Source: a virus. From it: DNA of 28,841 nucleotides. The first letter of the stretch is position 1. Each line of letters starts with the position of its first letter. Below the pieces are notes generated by a model. That model worked only from the letters and a program-made list of their open reading frames with translations. It was not told the DNA's origin and made no database searches. Positions 1-7,189 of this stretch are shown here, piece after piece. The stretch lies in the IMG/VR virus record IMGVR_UViG_3300031673_000354, positions 1 through 28,841 of that record; one strand, given 5' to 3'. Both the position numbers and the translations under genes were made by a program.

Positions 1-637
1 CGATTGGAATATTTGTTGCTGTTTTAATAGCAACCTTATTTTTATATAGTGTTGTCAAATCAGATGCCGTACGACTAATTGCATACATCCCTCTACCATC
101 AGTATTTGCATAATAAAGAAGAGTTGCATTATTACATTTCCCCCAAGCATTATTAGAAGAACTTCTTGGATTTATTTCGAGATTTTTATTATCAGTATTA
201 TAATTCGTTCCATGTGATCCATCAGATGTAACATTTGTTCTTGTGTACAAAAGCATACTCGCACTATTAAGCTGATAATTCACCCCATTAACAGAAGGTA
301 TCCAGTTCAGATCTATATAAGCATTTGAGCCATTGCCGGTATATCCTTCCCAAATTCCATGTACCGGAGAATTGTATGCTGTGGCAAGCGTTCCTGATGG
401 CGATTTCCAATTCCGCAAACTGTCTGCCCCGGCAACGTGATTGGCAAATACCCAAAGACCGTCTTTTTTTACCCAAACACCGTCATTTACCCAGCCAAGT
501 ACCATAGCATTGTCGACCTCCGCATCCGGATCGCTTGGCTTTGTTATATAAGAGTTATACACCGCTTCATATTCAGGGCAGAGAGTCCACCCCGAACTCT
601 TTTTTAACAGGCCTATTATGTGATGCGGAAAGGTCAT
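1..637 (-). CDS. Tail fibre / receptor-binding protein, C-terminus missing
   Basis: An open frame of 212 codons starts at an ATG overlapping the TGA of the preceding fibre gene (ATGA) and runs off the left edge without a stop. The N-terminal ~100 residues contain the sequence EYEAVYNSYITKPSD, then VNDGVWVKKDGLWVFAN and SLRNWKSPSGT. I associate this pattern with fibre-type proteins of Bacteroidota phages. The following part is rich in N, S, T, Y and G (NGSNAYIDLNW, NLEINPRSSSNNAW, GMYAISRT), as expected of a beta-rich, possibly concanavalin/LamG-like, adhesin. The likely role is host-surface recognition at the tail tip. The downstream two thirds is visibly more AT-rich than the start, suggesting an exchanged receptor-binding part. 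The reading frame is certain; the receptor role is inference. Confidence 0.75.
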   Translation of the reverse strand, partial: MTFPHHIIGLLKKSSGWTLCPEYEAVYNSYITKPSDPDAEVDNAMVLGWVNDGVWVKKDGLWVFANHVAGADSLRNWKSPSGTLATAYNSPVHGIWEGYTGNGSNAYIDLNWIPSVNGVNYQLNSASMLLYTRTNVTSDGSHGTNYNTDNKNLEINPRSSSNNAWGKCNNATLLYYANTDGRGMYAISRTASDLTTLYKNKVAIKTATNIPI

Positions 638-1179
638 GCCTCGTTACATATCGTATAAAATACATTGGTCCCGTCGTAATACCAGCTGATCAGGTTATAC
701 TTATCAGCGGTATCATCGTAAGTATCCGAGCCGTTAAGCTCCTTTGTAAAGGCTGCTCCAAGTGTTAATGAGTGACTGCCAACTCCATCGTTCAAAAGTG
801 CAATCACCCCGCTCATCCCAGCAGAAAGGTTTGTGAGATTAATGGTAGTATCCCCGGTGAGCGTTGCCGTATGATTGTTCGATTTCGTACAATCACAATT
901 CAGGGGATCAGCAAAAGTGACAGCTTCAGGATCCACATAAGCTTTACCTGTAATTCTTTCAACAGCATCCTGTGAGTCTGTACCCAGGCGATGAGTATGC
1001 GTAGACTTATCCCAGGTATTAGCGTCGTCACCAGCAAAGGATCCACCGTCATTATATTGAATCTCCGTATCGCTGCCCCCTGCAAGGCTTGAATTATGAG
1101 TACCCCTTATGATCTCAAAGTTTACTTCATTCACAGTCAATTCAATTGCCCGGCTTTCTATGGTTAATACAACACTCAT
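634..1179 (-). CDS. Putative tail fibre / appendage structural protein
   Basis: This 181-residue protein is beta-rich and low in charge. The C-terminal half reads like a common fibre module: TATLTGDTTINLTNLSAG, then GVIALLNDGVGSHSLTLG, then YNLISWYYDGTNVFYTI at the end. Repeated short strands ending in a 'dG..vfy' turn are typical of trimeric phage fibres and appendages. A Cys-Asp-Cys pair lies at about residue 95. It overlaps both neighbours by ATGA (start shared with the stop of the 123-residue gene, stop shared with the start of the next fibre gene), so it belongs to the fibre operon at the distal end of the late genes. It may connect the long fibre to the tail tip. No catalytic motif is seen. 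Confidence 0.65.
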   Translation of the reverse strand: MSVVLTIESRAIELTVNEVNFEIIRGTHNSSLAGGSDTEIQYNDGGSFAGDDANTWDKSTHTHRLGTDSQDAVERITGKAYVDPEAVTFADPLNCDCTKSNNHTATLTGDTTINLTNLSAGMSGVIALLNDGVGSHSLTLGAAFTKELNGSDTYDDTADKYNLISWYYDGTNVFYTICNEA

Positions 1180-1547
1180 GATGCGCCTCCCATATTTGAT
1201 TCACCAACAATCAGAACCTGGCTACCCAGCAGGTGTTCTTCATCATCTTCCAGTCCACGTGAGGCAACCGTCTCTACGGTCTTTATTTCCAGCCTTACTT
1301 TCTTTGCCTGATAGTCATCAAGATCTCCCCTTTCAATATAAAATTCCAAGGTATAAACATCCGGGGCGTAAAGTGTTTCATAACCGGATTGAGTTTCACG
1401 GCTCCATTTTTTTATAATAGTATTTGCCAAATCATAAAGATAGGCTACAACGTTAGCGTAGGTTATGGCCAGGTTAACGTAAGTAGAAGACGTTAGCTGT
1501 TCCTTTATGGTCAGTTTATTATCGCTTGAAGGGTCAAGGTGTGCCAT
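1176..1547 (-). CDS. Hypothetical protein between methyltransferase and fibres
   Basis: I do not recognise this 123-residue protein. The N-terminus contains hydrophobic helical stretches (YVNLAITYANVVAYLYDLA), then a mixed segment with NTIIKKWSRETQSGYETLY, and an acidic region (GLEDDEEHLL) near the C-terminus. There is no signal peptide or clear membrane anchor. Its start overlaps the methyltransferase stop by one base (TAATG) and its stop overlaps the next start by ATGA, so it is translated within the late operon. The position just before the fibre genes suggests a tail adaptor or virion accessory protein, but the sequence alone does not show this. Confidence 0.7.
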   Translation of the reverse strand: MAHLDPSSDNKLTIKEQLTSSTYVNLAITYANVVAYLYDLANTIIKKWSRETQSGYETLYAPDVYTLEFYIERGDLDDYQAKKVRLEIKTVETVASRGLEDDEEHLLGSQVLIVGESNMGGAS

Positions 1548-2047
1548 TATTTTTTCCTTTCTAAAATTATTACCTCAATTCCTTTTGACTCAAACAAGTT
1601 TTCCCACCAGGAACATTTCTTAACGGTAAGGTGCTCGTTTCCCATTTCGAAGGTGGCTACCTGGTGAATGGTTACCTTACGGGTTACCCGGATAATCTCA
1701 TTCACGGTGGCCAGAACTTTTTCCGGGGGTATATGCTCCAGGGTATCAGTGGAGAATGTACAGTTAAATTCCTTATCTCCATACAGTAGATCCCAGGCAG
1801 GACACTCCATAACATACCCGCTACCCTTATACCCGGCCAGAGTTATATCACAGCCATGAACGTCAATACCATGATTTTTCAGGATCTCCATTGTGGCCCC
1901 GTCCCCGCATCCTATTTCAAGAGCCGGTCCCTGGATGTGCATTACCTCCATAAGCCAGTACGCGAATGGTACGGCTGAGCGGGATCTGTAACTGCGACCC
2001 TTCCATATCCGTTCATACTTCAGTTTTTCTGACTGCTCTATATTCAT
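1547..2047 (-). CDS. Class I SAM-dependent methyltransferase
   Basis: This 166-residue protein is a short Rossmann-fold methyltransferase of the Methyltransf_11 type. Motif I, ALEIGCGDGATMEIL, sits at about residues 42-56 and should bind S-adenosylmethionine. Motif II/III follows as GIDVHGCDITLAG, and the motif IV/post-I segment is CTFSTDTLEHIPPEKV. This last pattern is common in small-molecule, sugar or lipid methyltransferases, and there is no DNA-methylase NPPY/DPPY box. The start overlaps the preceding DUF115-like gene by 35 bases, showing tight coupling. Placed between a connector and the fibre genes, the pair could decorate a virion or host-surface glycan. The substrate is unknown. Fold confidence is high; role confidence is low. 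Confidence 0.85.
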   Translation of the reverse strand: MNIEQSEKLKYERIWKGRSYRSRSAVPFAYWLMEVMHIQGPALEIGCGDGATMEILKNHGIDVHGCDITLAGYKGSGYVMECPAWDLLYGDKEFNCTFSTDTLEHIPPEKVLATVNEIIRVTRKVTIHQVATFEMGNEHLTVKKCSWWENLFESKGIEVIILERKK

Positions 2048-2615
2048 AAAAGTTCGAGTTTAACGGGAGCCGTGTAAAACATTTTATCTTTGAGTCCAGG
2101 CCTACATTTACCACCGGCTTGCCATGAAAGAAATCATAATACCGGTTTACATTATAGTAATCGCCCGTTTTTAAGCCTTTATAAGCATGCCCATGAAATC
2201 TTGGGGCCTGGGTATCATATCCGCCGTCAAAGCCCAGGAGAAAGACCCGGAAGGCCCTCAGCTGGAGTGCAAGGGCCAGGGCAAAATACCCGCTGAGGTT
2301 AACCTTCATTACATGCCAGTCCAGGTTGCGGTTATGGTAGTCCGGATCCAGGGTGGCCTTAATGAAACTCCGGTCCTCTGTTTCATTACAGGTGACCTTA
2401 TAACCCATGTAACTATCTACCAGGGATCGCTCCTTCTTATGAAACATCCTATCAATGGCCACCAGCATAACGCTGTCATGGTATTCCACGGAATAGTTGA
2501 TACCTATGGCCGGTTGCTGAATACGGGAGAAATCAAATCCCTTTAGGCTCGGGCCACCCCCGACGATGGTTACGGTCTGTCCCTGGAATAGATTATATGG
2601 AAGATCGATAGTCAT
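2013..2615 (-). CDS. DUF115/MAF-like or glycosyltransferase-like protein
   Basis: The 200-residue protein begins with a nucleotide-binding-like strand-loop, VTIVGGGPSLKGFDFSRI (residues ~15-32), followed by AIGINYSVEY and VAIDRMFHKK. A second block, FRVFLLGFDGGYD, and a histidine-bearing segment RFHGHAYKG lie near the C-terminus. The 'GxGPSL' opening with a later 'LLGfDg' block is what I expect in DUF115/MAF-flagellin-modification-like and GT29-like proteins that phages sometimes carry. It lies between the head-tail connector (ATGA overlap) and the methyltransferase (35-base overlap). Together they may form a two-enzyme surface-modification pair. Whether it transfers a sugar or is a pterin-kinase-like relative cannot be decided from the sequence. 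Confidence 0.6.
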   Translation of the reverse strand: MTIDLPYNLFQGQTVTIVGGGPSLKGFDFSRIQQPAIGINYSVEYHDSVMLVAIDRMFHKKERSLVDSYMGYKVTCNETEDRSFIKATLDPDYHNRNLDWHVMKVNLSGYFALALALQLRAFRVFLLGFDGGYDTQAPRFHGHAYKGLKTGDYYNVNRYYDFFHGKPVVNVGLDSKIKCFTRLPLNSNFYEYRAVRKTEV

Positions 2616-3127
2616 ATTAAAAACTGTGTATAATCATCATCCTCAGTGAGGCGGGAGTCATCTTCAAAGATTATACCCCCGGCAATAGTTATTCGATTGT
2701 CAGCATTCCCAGCCAGAAAATAATTCGGATAGTCATCTGAATTATCATTGAGGTATTGAGTGAGCCGGTTAATATGTAGCCTTACTGTTTCCAGGGCATG
2801 ATCCTGCGCCCTGCTCACTTGAGTGCCGGTTGCATTGGTCCTTCCCCGTCCCTGGATCTGAGACACACCGGTTGAGGATATATCCAGGTACACGTCCGGG
2901 AGGATATAATACCTCACATACCATGCAATCACATTCTTGAGGTATGTCAGTAGGGTGGAGTAATCCCCAGGGGTGGCAAGTACAGCCTCAAAGAAGTCAT
3001 TCCCCAGGATGGGCCTTATATGCTTTTCCTGTATGGACTCAATCAGCCCGTCCTCGATCTTCTTTGTGTCCACCCCTCGGGTGAAGGCCAGGGTGACCAC
3101 TTCTGTTTTAGTCAAAAAGGCTGCCAT
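2612..3127 (-). CDS. Putative head-tail connector (gp6-like / DUF6712-like)
   Basis: This 171-residue protein starts at an ATG that overlaps the portal gene by 20 bases. It is predicted to be largely helical. The segment IEDGLIESIQEKHIRPILGNDFFEAV resembles the opening of head-completion/connector proteins, in which incoming helices end in 'piLG..f'. An alpha-helical stretch (LLTYLKNVIAWYVRYYIL) and a long C-terminal tail (NADNRITIAGGIIFEDDSRL) follow. In siphoviruses a protein of this size directly downstream of portal or capsid usually forms the ring under the portal. I rely on position and local pattern, so the functional name is moderately supported. Confidence 0.6.
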   Translation of the reverse strand: MAAFLTKTEVVTLAFTRGVDTKKIEDGLIESIQEKHIRPILGNDFFEAVLATPGDYSTLLTYLKNVIAWYVRYYILPDVYLDISSTGVSQIQGRGRTNATGTQVSRAQDHALETVRLHINRLTQYLNDNSDDYPNYFLAGNADNRITIAGGIIFEDDSRLTEDDDYTQFLI

Positions 3128-4343
3128 TATAAATGATCTTTTGTTGTTTCACATCATTCTCATTGTAGTCAAGGCCCTTCTGTTTACGTAGTTCCCATAG
3201 GAACATCCCGTCATCGGTATCTACCGGGGGTGAGTTATTAACAGTTAACTCAATATCCCTGTTTATAACCTCACGGAATAGTTTTACATAAAGCTTTGTC
3301 CATTCTTCCTGCTTGGGCTGAATGTAGGTGCTTAGTGCAACATTATACTCATTAAGGATCCGCTGTGTGTCAAAGCCTGAGTTATCAACAATCCCGGATA
3401 AGGCCCTATACCAGGAGTGAGCCACAATGATATCACTCACTGACATCTCATGCAGTTTCAGCCAGGAGCCTTCATCCTCAGTCTTATTGTTTACAAGCTG
3501 TACCTGGTCAGCCTTTTCTGATTGACTGGCCCGGGATTTGGTTACCACCAGAAGTTTATCCTGGTTGCCCTCACCGGTGTAGTCATCCCGTAGTTTCTTG
3601 ATAACAGTTTTACTTTCCTCAGCATCCTTTACAGGAACAAACATTATTCCGGAAAGACGGAAGGCGTTTATCAGCCTGGCCAGGTTCCATTTCCCGGTCT
3701 TAAGGTCAATCTGCACAGAGTCTTTTCCTGCCAACCACCAGGGGATCCCGTAATTGGTGAATTCCGGTTCATAATTGAACTTATGGTACACGCACCTCAG
3801 GGCTGAAAAGCCGTCCTCAGAGTCAGGCTTAAAATTAGGGTAGAGGGGTAGCCTCCTGCGGTGCTTATCGCTTATCCCGGTATCCCGGTACCAGTCCGGA
3901 TGAAGGATGATCTCATCGGTATCTTTGGACTTACGTGCCTTTGTGCTGTCCAGGTGGTTCACCCAAAGGAAGGATCGGTTGCGGTCAGTGATCAATTCTA
4001 TCCAGACATTCCCGGTGGAATTCTCATCGAGGAAGAATTTACGCTGAACCTCATCAAGGCTTTCCCCTTCATAGTTACACTTTTCAATGAAGTTATCAAT
4101 TAACCAGGTGTCTTTTTTTGGAGAGGCAAAGCCTTTCCCTCCCAGGTAAACATTCTTGGAGTTGATAACTCCCCGGTGGTTAGGGCTGGTGCGGGAAAAC
4201 AGGGCCAGGGCCTGAGGGAAAAGGTTATCTGACCCGAAGGGTATATAATCCTTGGTGGTTAAGTTAACCGGTGACCAGGGCTTAACATCTGTTCCAGGCC
4301 CGAGAAGGGCTGAGTTTACCAGTATTGGTTGTGTATCTTCCAT
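3108..4343 (-). CDS. Portal protein
   Basis: A 411-residue portal of the HK97/PBSX-like type. I chose the ATG at 4343 (MEDTQPILVNS). The longer frame begins with TTG inside a strong hairpin and would put the start in a terminator-like structure. Diagnostic features are the early YIPFGSDNLFPQAL segment followed by SPNHRGVINSKNVYLGGKGF (clip/wing entry), VWIELITDRN in the wing, and the C-terminal half with DIIVAHSWYRALSGIVDNSG and then ILNEYNVALSTYIQPKQEEW, which matches the crown/stem helices where portals carry 'N....y...i.p.q'. The protein should form the dodecameric vertex through which DNA enters and to which the tail attaches. It sits downstream of the capsid gene instead of next to terminase, which is unusual. 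Confidence 0.88.
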   Translation of the reverse strand: MEDTQPILVNSALLGPGTDVKPWSPVNLTTKDYIPFGSDNLFPQALALFSRTSPNHRGVINSKNVYLGGKGFASPKKDTWLIDNFIEKCNYEGESLDEVQRKFFLDENSTGNVWIELITDRNRSFLWVNHLDSTKARKSKDTDEIILHPDWYRDTGISDKHRRRLPLYPNFKPDSEDGFSALRCVYHKFNYEPEFTNYGIPWWLAGKDSVQIDLKTGKWNLARLINAFRLSGIMFVPVKDAEESKTVIKKLRDDYTGEGNQDKLLVVTKSRASQSEKADQVQLVNNKTEDEGSWLKLHEMSVSDIIVAHSWYRALSGIVDNSGFDTQRILNEYNVALSTYIQPKQEEWTKLYVKLFREVINRDIELTVNNSPPVDTDDGMFLWELRKQKGLDYNENDVKQQKIIYNGSLFD

Positions 4344-4360
4344 GTTGTTTGATATTAAAA

Positions 4361-4392
4361 GAGGGGGAGAGGACATCAAACCTCACCCCCTC
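4361..4392 (-). terminator. Strong hairpin before portal, probable intrinsic terminator or attenuator
   Basis: On the minus strand GAGGGGGTGAGG (4392-4381) pairs with CCTCTCCCCCTC (4372-4361) around an 8-base loop. That is 12 base pairs with one mismatch, followed by TTTTAATAT. This fits a Rho-independent terminator. It lies between the small gene at 4425-4604 and the portal start at 4343, inside an otherwise continuous head operon. It may therefore act as a partial terminator that lowers portal expression relative to capsid. Confidence 0.7.
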
Positions 4393-4424
4393 ATTCACTA
4401 AACCTAACTACTATGAAAAGAACC

Positions 4425-4604
4425 TTACTGGCTTGCCGGTTTCTTACCAATGGAGTCCTCGACACCCTCATAGCCGGCATCCTTGAGGGCCTTCAATTGA
4501 ACCTTATCAGCTGAGTCCAGTTCAATCTTCATCACCCCTCCTGAGGACCGCCTGAGGTGGACAACAACACCCTTATTCCTGTATTCGCTTTTAACGACTA
4601 TCAT
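4425..4604 (-). CDS. Small hypothetical protein of the head module
   Basis: A 59-residue frame whose ATG overlaps the TAA of the upstream structural gene (TAATG), which strongly suggests translational coupling. The product begins MIVVKSEYRNKGVVVHLRR and ends GYEGVEDSIGKKPASQ, mixing a basic beta-like N-terminus with a short acidic helix (DKVQLKALKDAGYEGVED). I recognise no family. Its position between the capsid/tube-like genes and the portal is one where small head or scaffolding accessory proteins occur. It is followed by the hairpin at 4361-4392. Confidence 0.7.
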   Translation of the reverse strand: MIVVKSEYRNKGVVVHLRRSSGGVMKIELDSADKVQLKALKDAGYEGVEDSIGKKPASQ

Positions 4605-5266
4605 TATGCGTAGGTTATAAAGGGTGCGGTTCCTGCAGTTATTGTACCCCCGAGAGTTGAGTCAAATGGCAGGTCAATATACCCGGTGTCCACACCGAGG
4701 ATTATCCCTACCACCTGGCCATCCTCATCGACGGGGCTACCCCCTGAATTAAAGGTGTCCTGAACAAGCCTCAGGGGCCGTTCAAAACCATCAGTTTCAT
4801 TGTAACCAACGAGCCATGAAGTTCCATTACCATCAGTGACTATGGCCAGCATTCCGCAGGGTGAGGCTCCTGCTATGGCATCCCGGAGGGTGCTAAGAGC
4901 GACTGCCGGCTTAGAAAATTTCGCCTCTACACGGTGGCTGTACTTCATATTAGCACCCACACCTTCACCTTCCTCTACCCGGATGATAGTGTCAATATCA
5001 GCCTGTAACTGATGGAAGGTTTTTCCGGATCCCATTGTTAAGGTTGAAATCTCTCCTGCAGTAACGGCTATGGTTGCGGGGTTAGCAGCCTCAGTGATAT
5101 AAATCGCTGAGTTCCCGCCAACGTTTTTGGTACAAGCCTTGGAGTACACGGCCAGGGCAAAACCCAGGGTTACCCCGGCAGGGATGATCTGCTCAAACAT
5201 GGCCATAACAAAGGCCAGTATCGCGAGTACCCCTATAAATAAAAATATTGCCTTAATATTTTTCAT
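4604..5266 (-). CDS. Structural protein with hydrophobic leader (possible tail tube or capsid-associated)
   Basis: This 220-residue protein follows the major capsid gene. A rare good Shine-Dalgarno (AGGAGG, 4 bases before the ATG) fixes the start at 5266, so the N-terminal hydrophobic leader is translated. Residues ~5-22 (KAIFLFIGVLAILAFVMA) would span a membrane, and residues 26-42 are again hydrophobic. The rest is beta-rich: GGNSAIYITEAANPATIAVTAG, then AIVTDGNGTSWLVGYNETDGFERPLRLVQDTFNSGG, ending AGTAPFITYA. The 'iv.DgnG...l.Gy..' and 'G..~~D~~G' pattern resembles tail-tube-like proteins of Bacteroidota phages, but capsid decoration is also possible. The leader resembles that of the major capsid protein. 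Confidence 0.6.
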   Translation of the reverse strand: MKNIKAIFLFIGVLAILAFVMAMFEQIIPAGVTLGFALAVYSKACTKNVGGNSAIYITEAANPATIAVTAGEISTLTMGSGKTFHQLQADIDTIIRVEEGEGVGANMKYSHRVEAKFSKPAVALSTLRDAIAGASPCGMLAIVTDGNGTSWLVGYNETDGFERPLRLVQDTFNSGGSPVDEDGQVVGIILGVDTGYIDLPFDSTLGGTITAGTAPFITYA

Positions 5267-5278
5267 GATCCCTCCTTA

Positions 5279-6712
5279 TTAATAAGCAACTGCAGTGTAA
5301 TCCGGGTGGACGTAGTTACAGCCCATCACCAGCTTACTCCGGAAACGGTTTTCTTCCTCATCCGGGTTGTACCACATTTTTGTTTCATTAAACTGGCTCA
5401 TGGCATCAAGTCCCAGCACCAGGTTATCCACTGTAGTATAAATAACCCTGTGAGGGTAGGCATGAAGGGTGCCACTGGCTTGAGGGAAGTCTGCCTCCAG
5501 GTGTACATCCCATCCCGGGGCTATGATACGGATACCCCTGTATGTGTACCACTGCTTACCGTCTTCAAGTAGGATATGTGACCGCTCCGTTGCCAGGGAC
5601 TCAAGGTAGGTTATATAGTTTTCCAGCACTAAGTCAGCAACTAAAAGAACTTTCTTTCCTGGCTCTATGGCCTTAAGCACCTTATTGGCTCCAACATACA
5701 GGGCCAGGAAGATATCTTCACTTTCCCCGGAAGCCAGGGCTGTAGGTGCAGTGTTTGCTGTGGTAGCAGCATTCGTGCCGGTAAGGTCACCCGAAACGGT
5801 TGCAACAGTTGGCGTAGGGATGGGCTGGCCAGGGACTTCTGAAGTAAATATCAGGGTGGTAGTACCGGTCAATGTTATCTCCCTGAGAGCAAGGGCAGCA
5901 GCATGAAGGGCCACAAAGGCAGCTGAGGTAACGGCTATACTGGTAACAAAAGTCGCCAGGTAAGCCACCCCTCCAACAGTAACATTTGCTGTTCCTCCGG
6001 TACCCGTTAGGGTTACGGTATTCACCTGGGCTACTGCAGCATCACTTACAGTGTGCCTGAAAATATGGGTGCCGGCTGTTGGGGTGGTGCTGGCATTGTC
6101 CATGAGTAGTCTCCACATACCGTCAAAGACGTTATAATCAACGTCTGCAGTACCGGTAATGACTCCACTGGATACTGTCTCCTTATAAGCGTCATTGAGC
6201 CAGAACTGCCTGAACACGTCACTCCTTACGGCATTTTGGTATAGGGTTATGATGATCTGCTTGAGCATCGTCCCGTCAAGGTTATTCCAGTCATCGGTGC
6301 GGAGGCCTGTTTCAAATACAGTTTGATAGAAGTCCAGGGCATCATCAGCAGCTTCAGCCTTCATCCTATGGACGGTAAGGGTACGCTGGGTATATGTAGT
6401 TCCGCTGGCAGCGGAGAATCCCTTAGCATAGGCTTTGAGGATCTTCTGTACCGTACCGAAATAGTTCAGCTTTTGTGAACTCTGTACATTAGGTATTACC
6501 CGTACTCCTTGAGTCTCCCAGGGAGATTGACCGATAAACATCGGTTTCAAGAAGTAGTCCAGGTTTTCTTTCCCTCCCCAGGTTATTGAGGTAGTGATGA
6601 ATGTTGACCCGAAAATGATACCTGGGTCAGCCATAATGTCAGGGGATGCAATCCAGAGTATCAGAATTACTACCCCGATAAGTTTGAATAAAATAGAAAG
6701 TAAACGTTTCAT
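5279..6712 (-). CDS. Major capsid protein with an inserted beta domain and hydrophobic leader
   Basis: This 477-residue protein follows the protease/scaffold gene and has the size and organisation of an HK97-fold major capsid protein. It has an N-arm, a helical part (KAEAADDALDFYQTVFETG ... MLKQIIITLYQNAV) and a C-terminal axial part (KKVLLVADLVLENYI, then YTYRGIRIIAPGWD and VDNLVLGLDAMSQFNETKMWY). Residues ~230-325 form an insert rich in T, V, A and G that reads like an Ig-like or decoration domain. Residues 1-28 are strongly hydrophobic (LIGVVILILWIASP), which is odd for a capsid protein. The A-rich leader before the ATG at 6712 supports this start; an alternative ATG at 6631 would begin MADPGIIFG. 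The leader could be removed by the upstream protease. Confidence 0.85.
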   Translation of the reverse strand: MKRLLSILFKLIGVVILILWIASPDIMADPGIIFGSTFITTSITWGGKENLDYFLKPMFIGQSPWETQGVRVIPNVQSSQKLNYFGTVQKILKAYAKGFSAASGTTYTQRTLTVHRMKAEAADDALDFYQTVFETGLRTDDWNNLDGTMLKQIIITLYQNAVRSDVFRQFWLNDAYKETVSSGVITGTADVDYNVFDGMWRLLMDNASTTPTAGTHIFRHTVSDAAVAQVNTVTLTGTGGTANVTVGGVAYLATFVTSIAVTSAAFVALHAAALALREITLTGTTTLIFTSEVPGQPIPTPTVATVSGDLTGTNAATTANTAPTALASGESEDIFLALYVGANKVLKAIEPGKKVLLVADLVLENYITYLESLATERSHILLEDGKQWYTYRGIRIIAPGWDVHLEADFPQASGTLHAYPHRVIYTTVDNLVLGLDAMSQFNETKMWYNPDEEENRFRSKLVMGCNYVHPDYTAVAY

Positions 6713-6745
6713 TGTTTTGATTTTTGGTTTTACAAATCGGGTTAA

Positions 6746-7189
6746 TTATGGATGAACCACTGCCATTTGTGATCTCAATGAGGCCAGATCATTCTCCAGT
6801 GACTTTGACTCCTCACCCACTTTGAGGTCATCCTTATCCTCCTGGCCGTCCACTCCAGGGATCTTTGTTGAACCGGCCTTGCCCTGGGTAAGTTTCGTCT
6901 CAAGTTCTTTCACGGTAATACGGGAGGCATCAAGTTCTTCTGTCCTCGTTTTTAGGTCAGCGGTGAGGGTTTCAACCTGTGAGGTAAGGTCTGTATTGGT
7001 CTGCTCGAGGCCGGTAAGCCTTTCCTCAAATCCTTTCAATTGGTCAGCCAGGTCAGTAGGGATCTCCGGGGCCTTTTCTTCCCCTTTATCATCCTTTGCA
7101 GGGATGACTTTAGAGATCAGGTCCTTGATCTGATCAAGTAACGTTTTGTTACTGTCATCAGTGGTTTCATCTTTTTTCTTTGTTTCCAT
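6746..7189 (-). CDS. Possible nested scaffold protein (internal start)
   Basis: An in-frame ATG at codon 233 of the protease gene is preceded by an AT-rich segment with TTTTATAAAC and would produce METKKKDETTDDSNKT... to the common stop, 147 residues. The segment is exactly the highly charged, coiled-coil part and excludes the protease domain. Nested scaffold genes of this kind are known in lambda-like phages. Independent translation here is inference. Confidence 0.35.
   Translation of the reverse strand: METKKKDETTDDSNKTLLDQIKDLISKVIPAKDDKGEEKAPEIPTDLADQLKGFEERLTGLEQTNTDLTSQVETLTADLKTRTEELDASRITVKELETKLTQGKAGSTKIPGVDGQEDKDDLKVGEESKSLENDLASLRSQMAVVHP

Noticed and set aside
325-507. Plus-strand and other-frame ORFs under the fibre gene
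   Set aside because: They lie opposite or out of frame with the 212-codon fibre frame, show no family pattern and have no start context.
4344-4379. TTG-initiated extension of the portal
   Set aside because: It starts inside the terminator-like hairpin, and the added residues look non-portal.
4413-4517. Short plus-strand ORF starting ATGAAAAGAACC
   Set aside because: About 34 codons only, antisense to the coupled 59-residue gene, with no neighbours on the plus strand.
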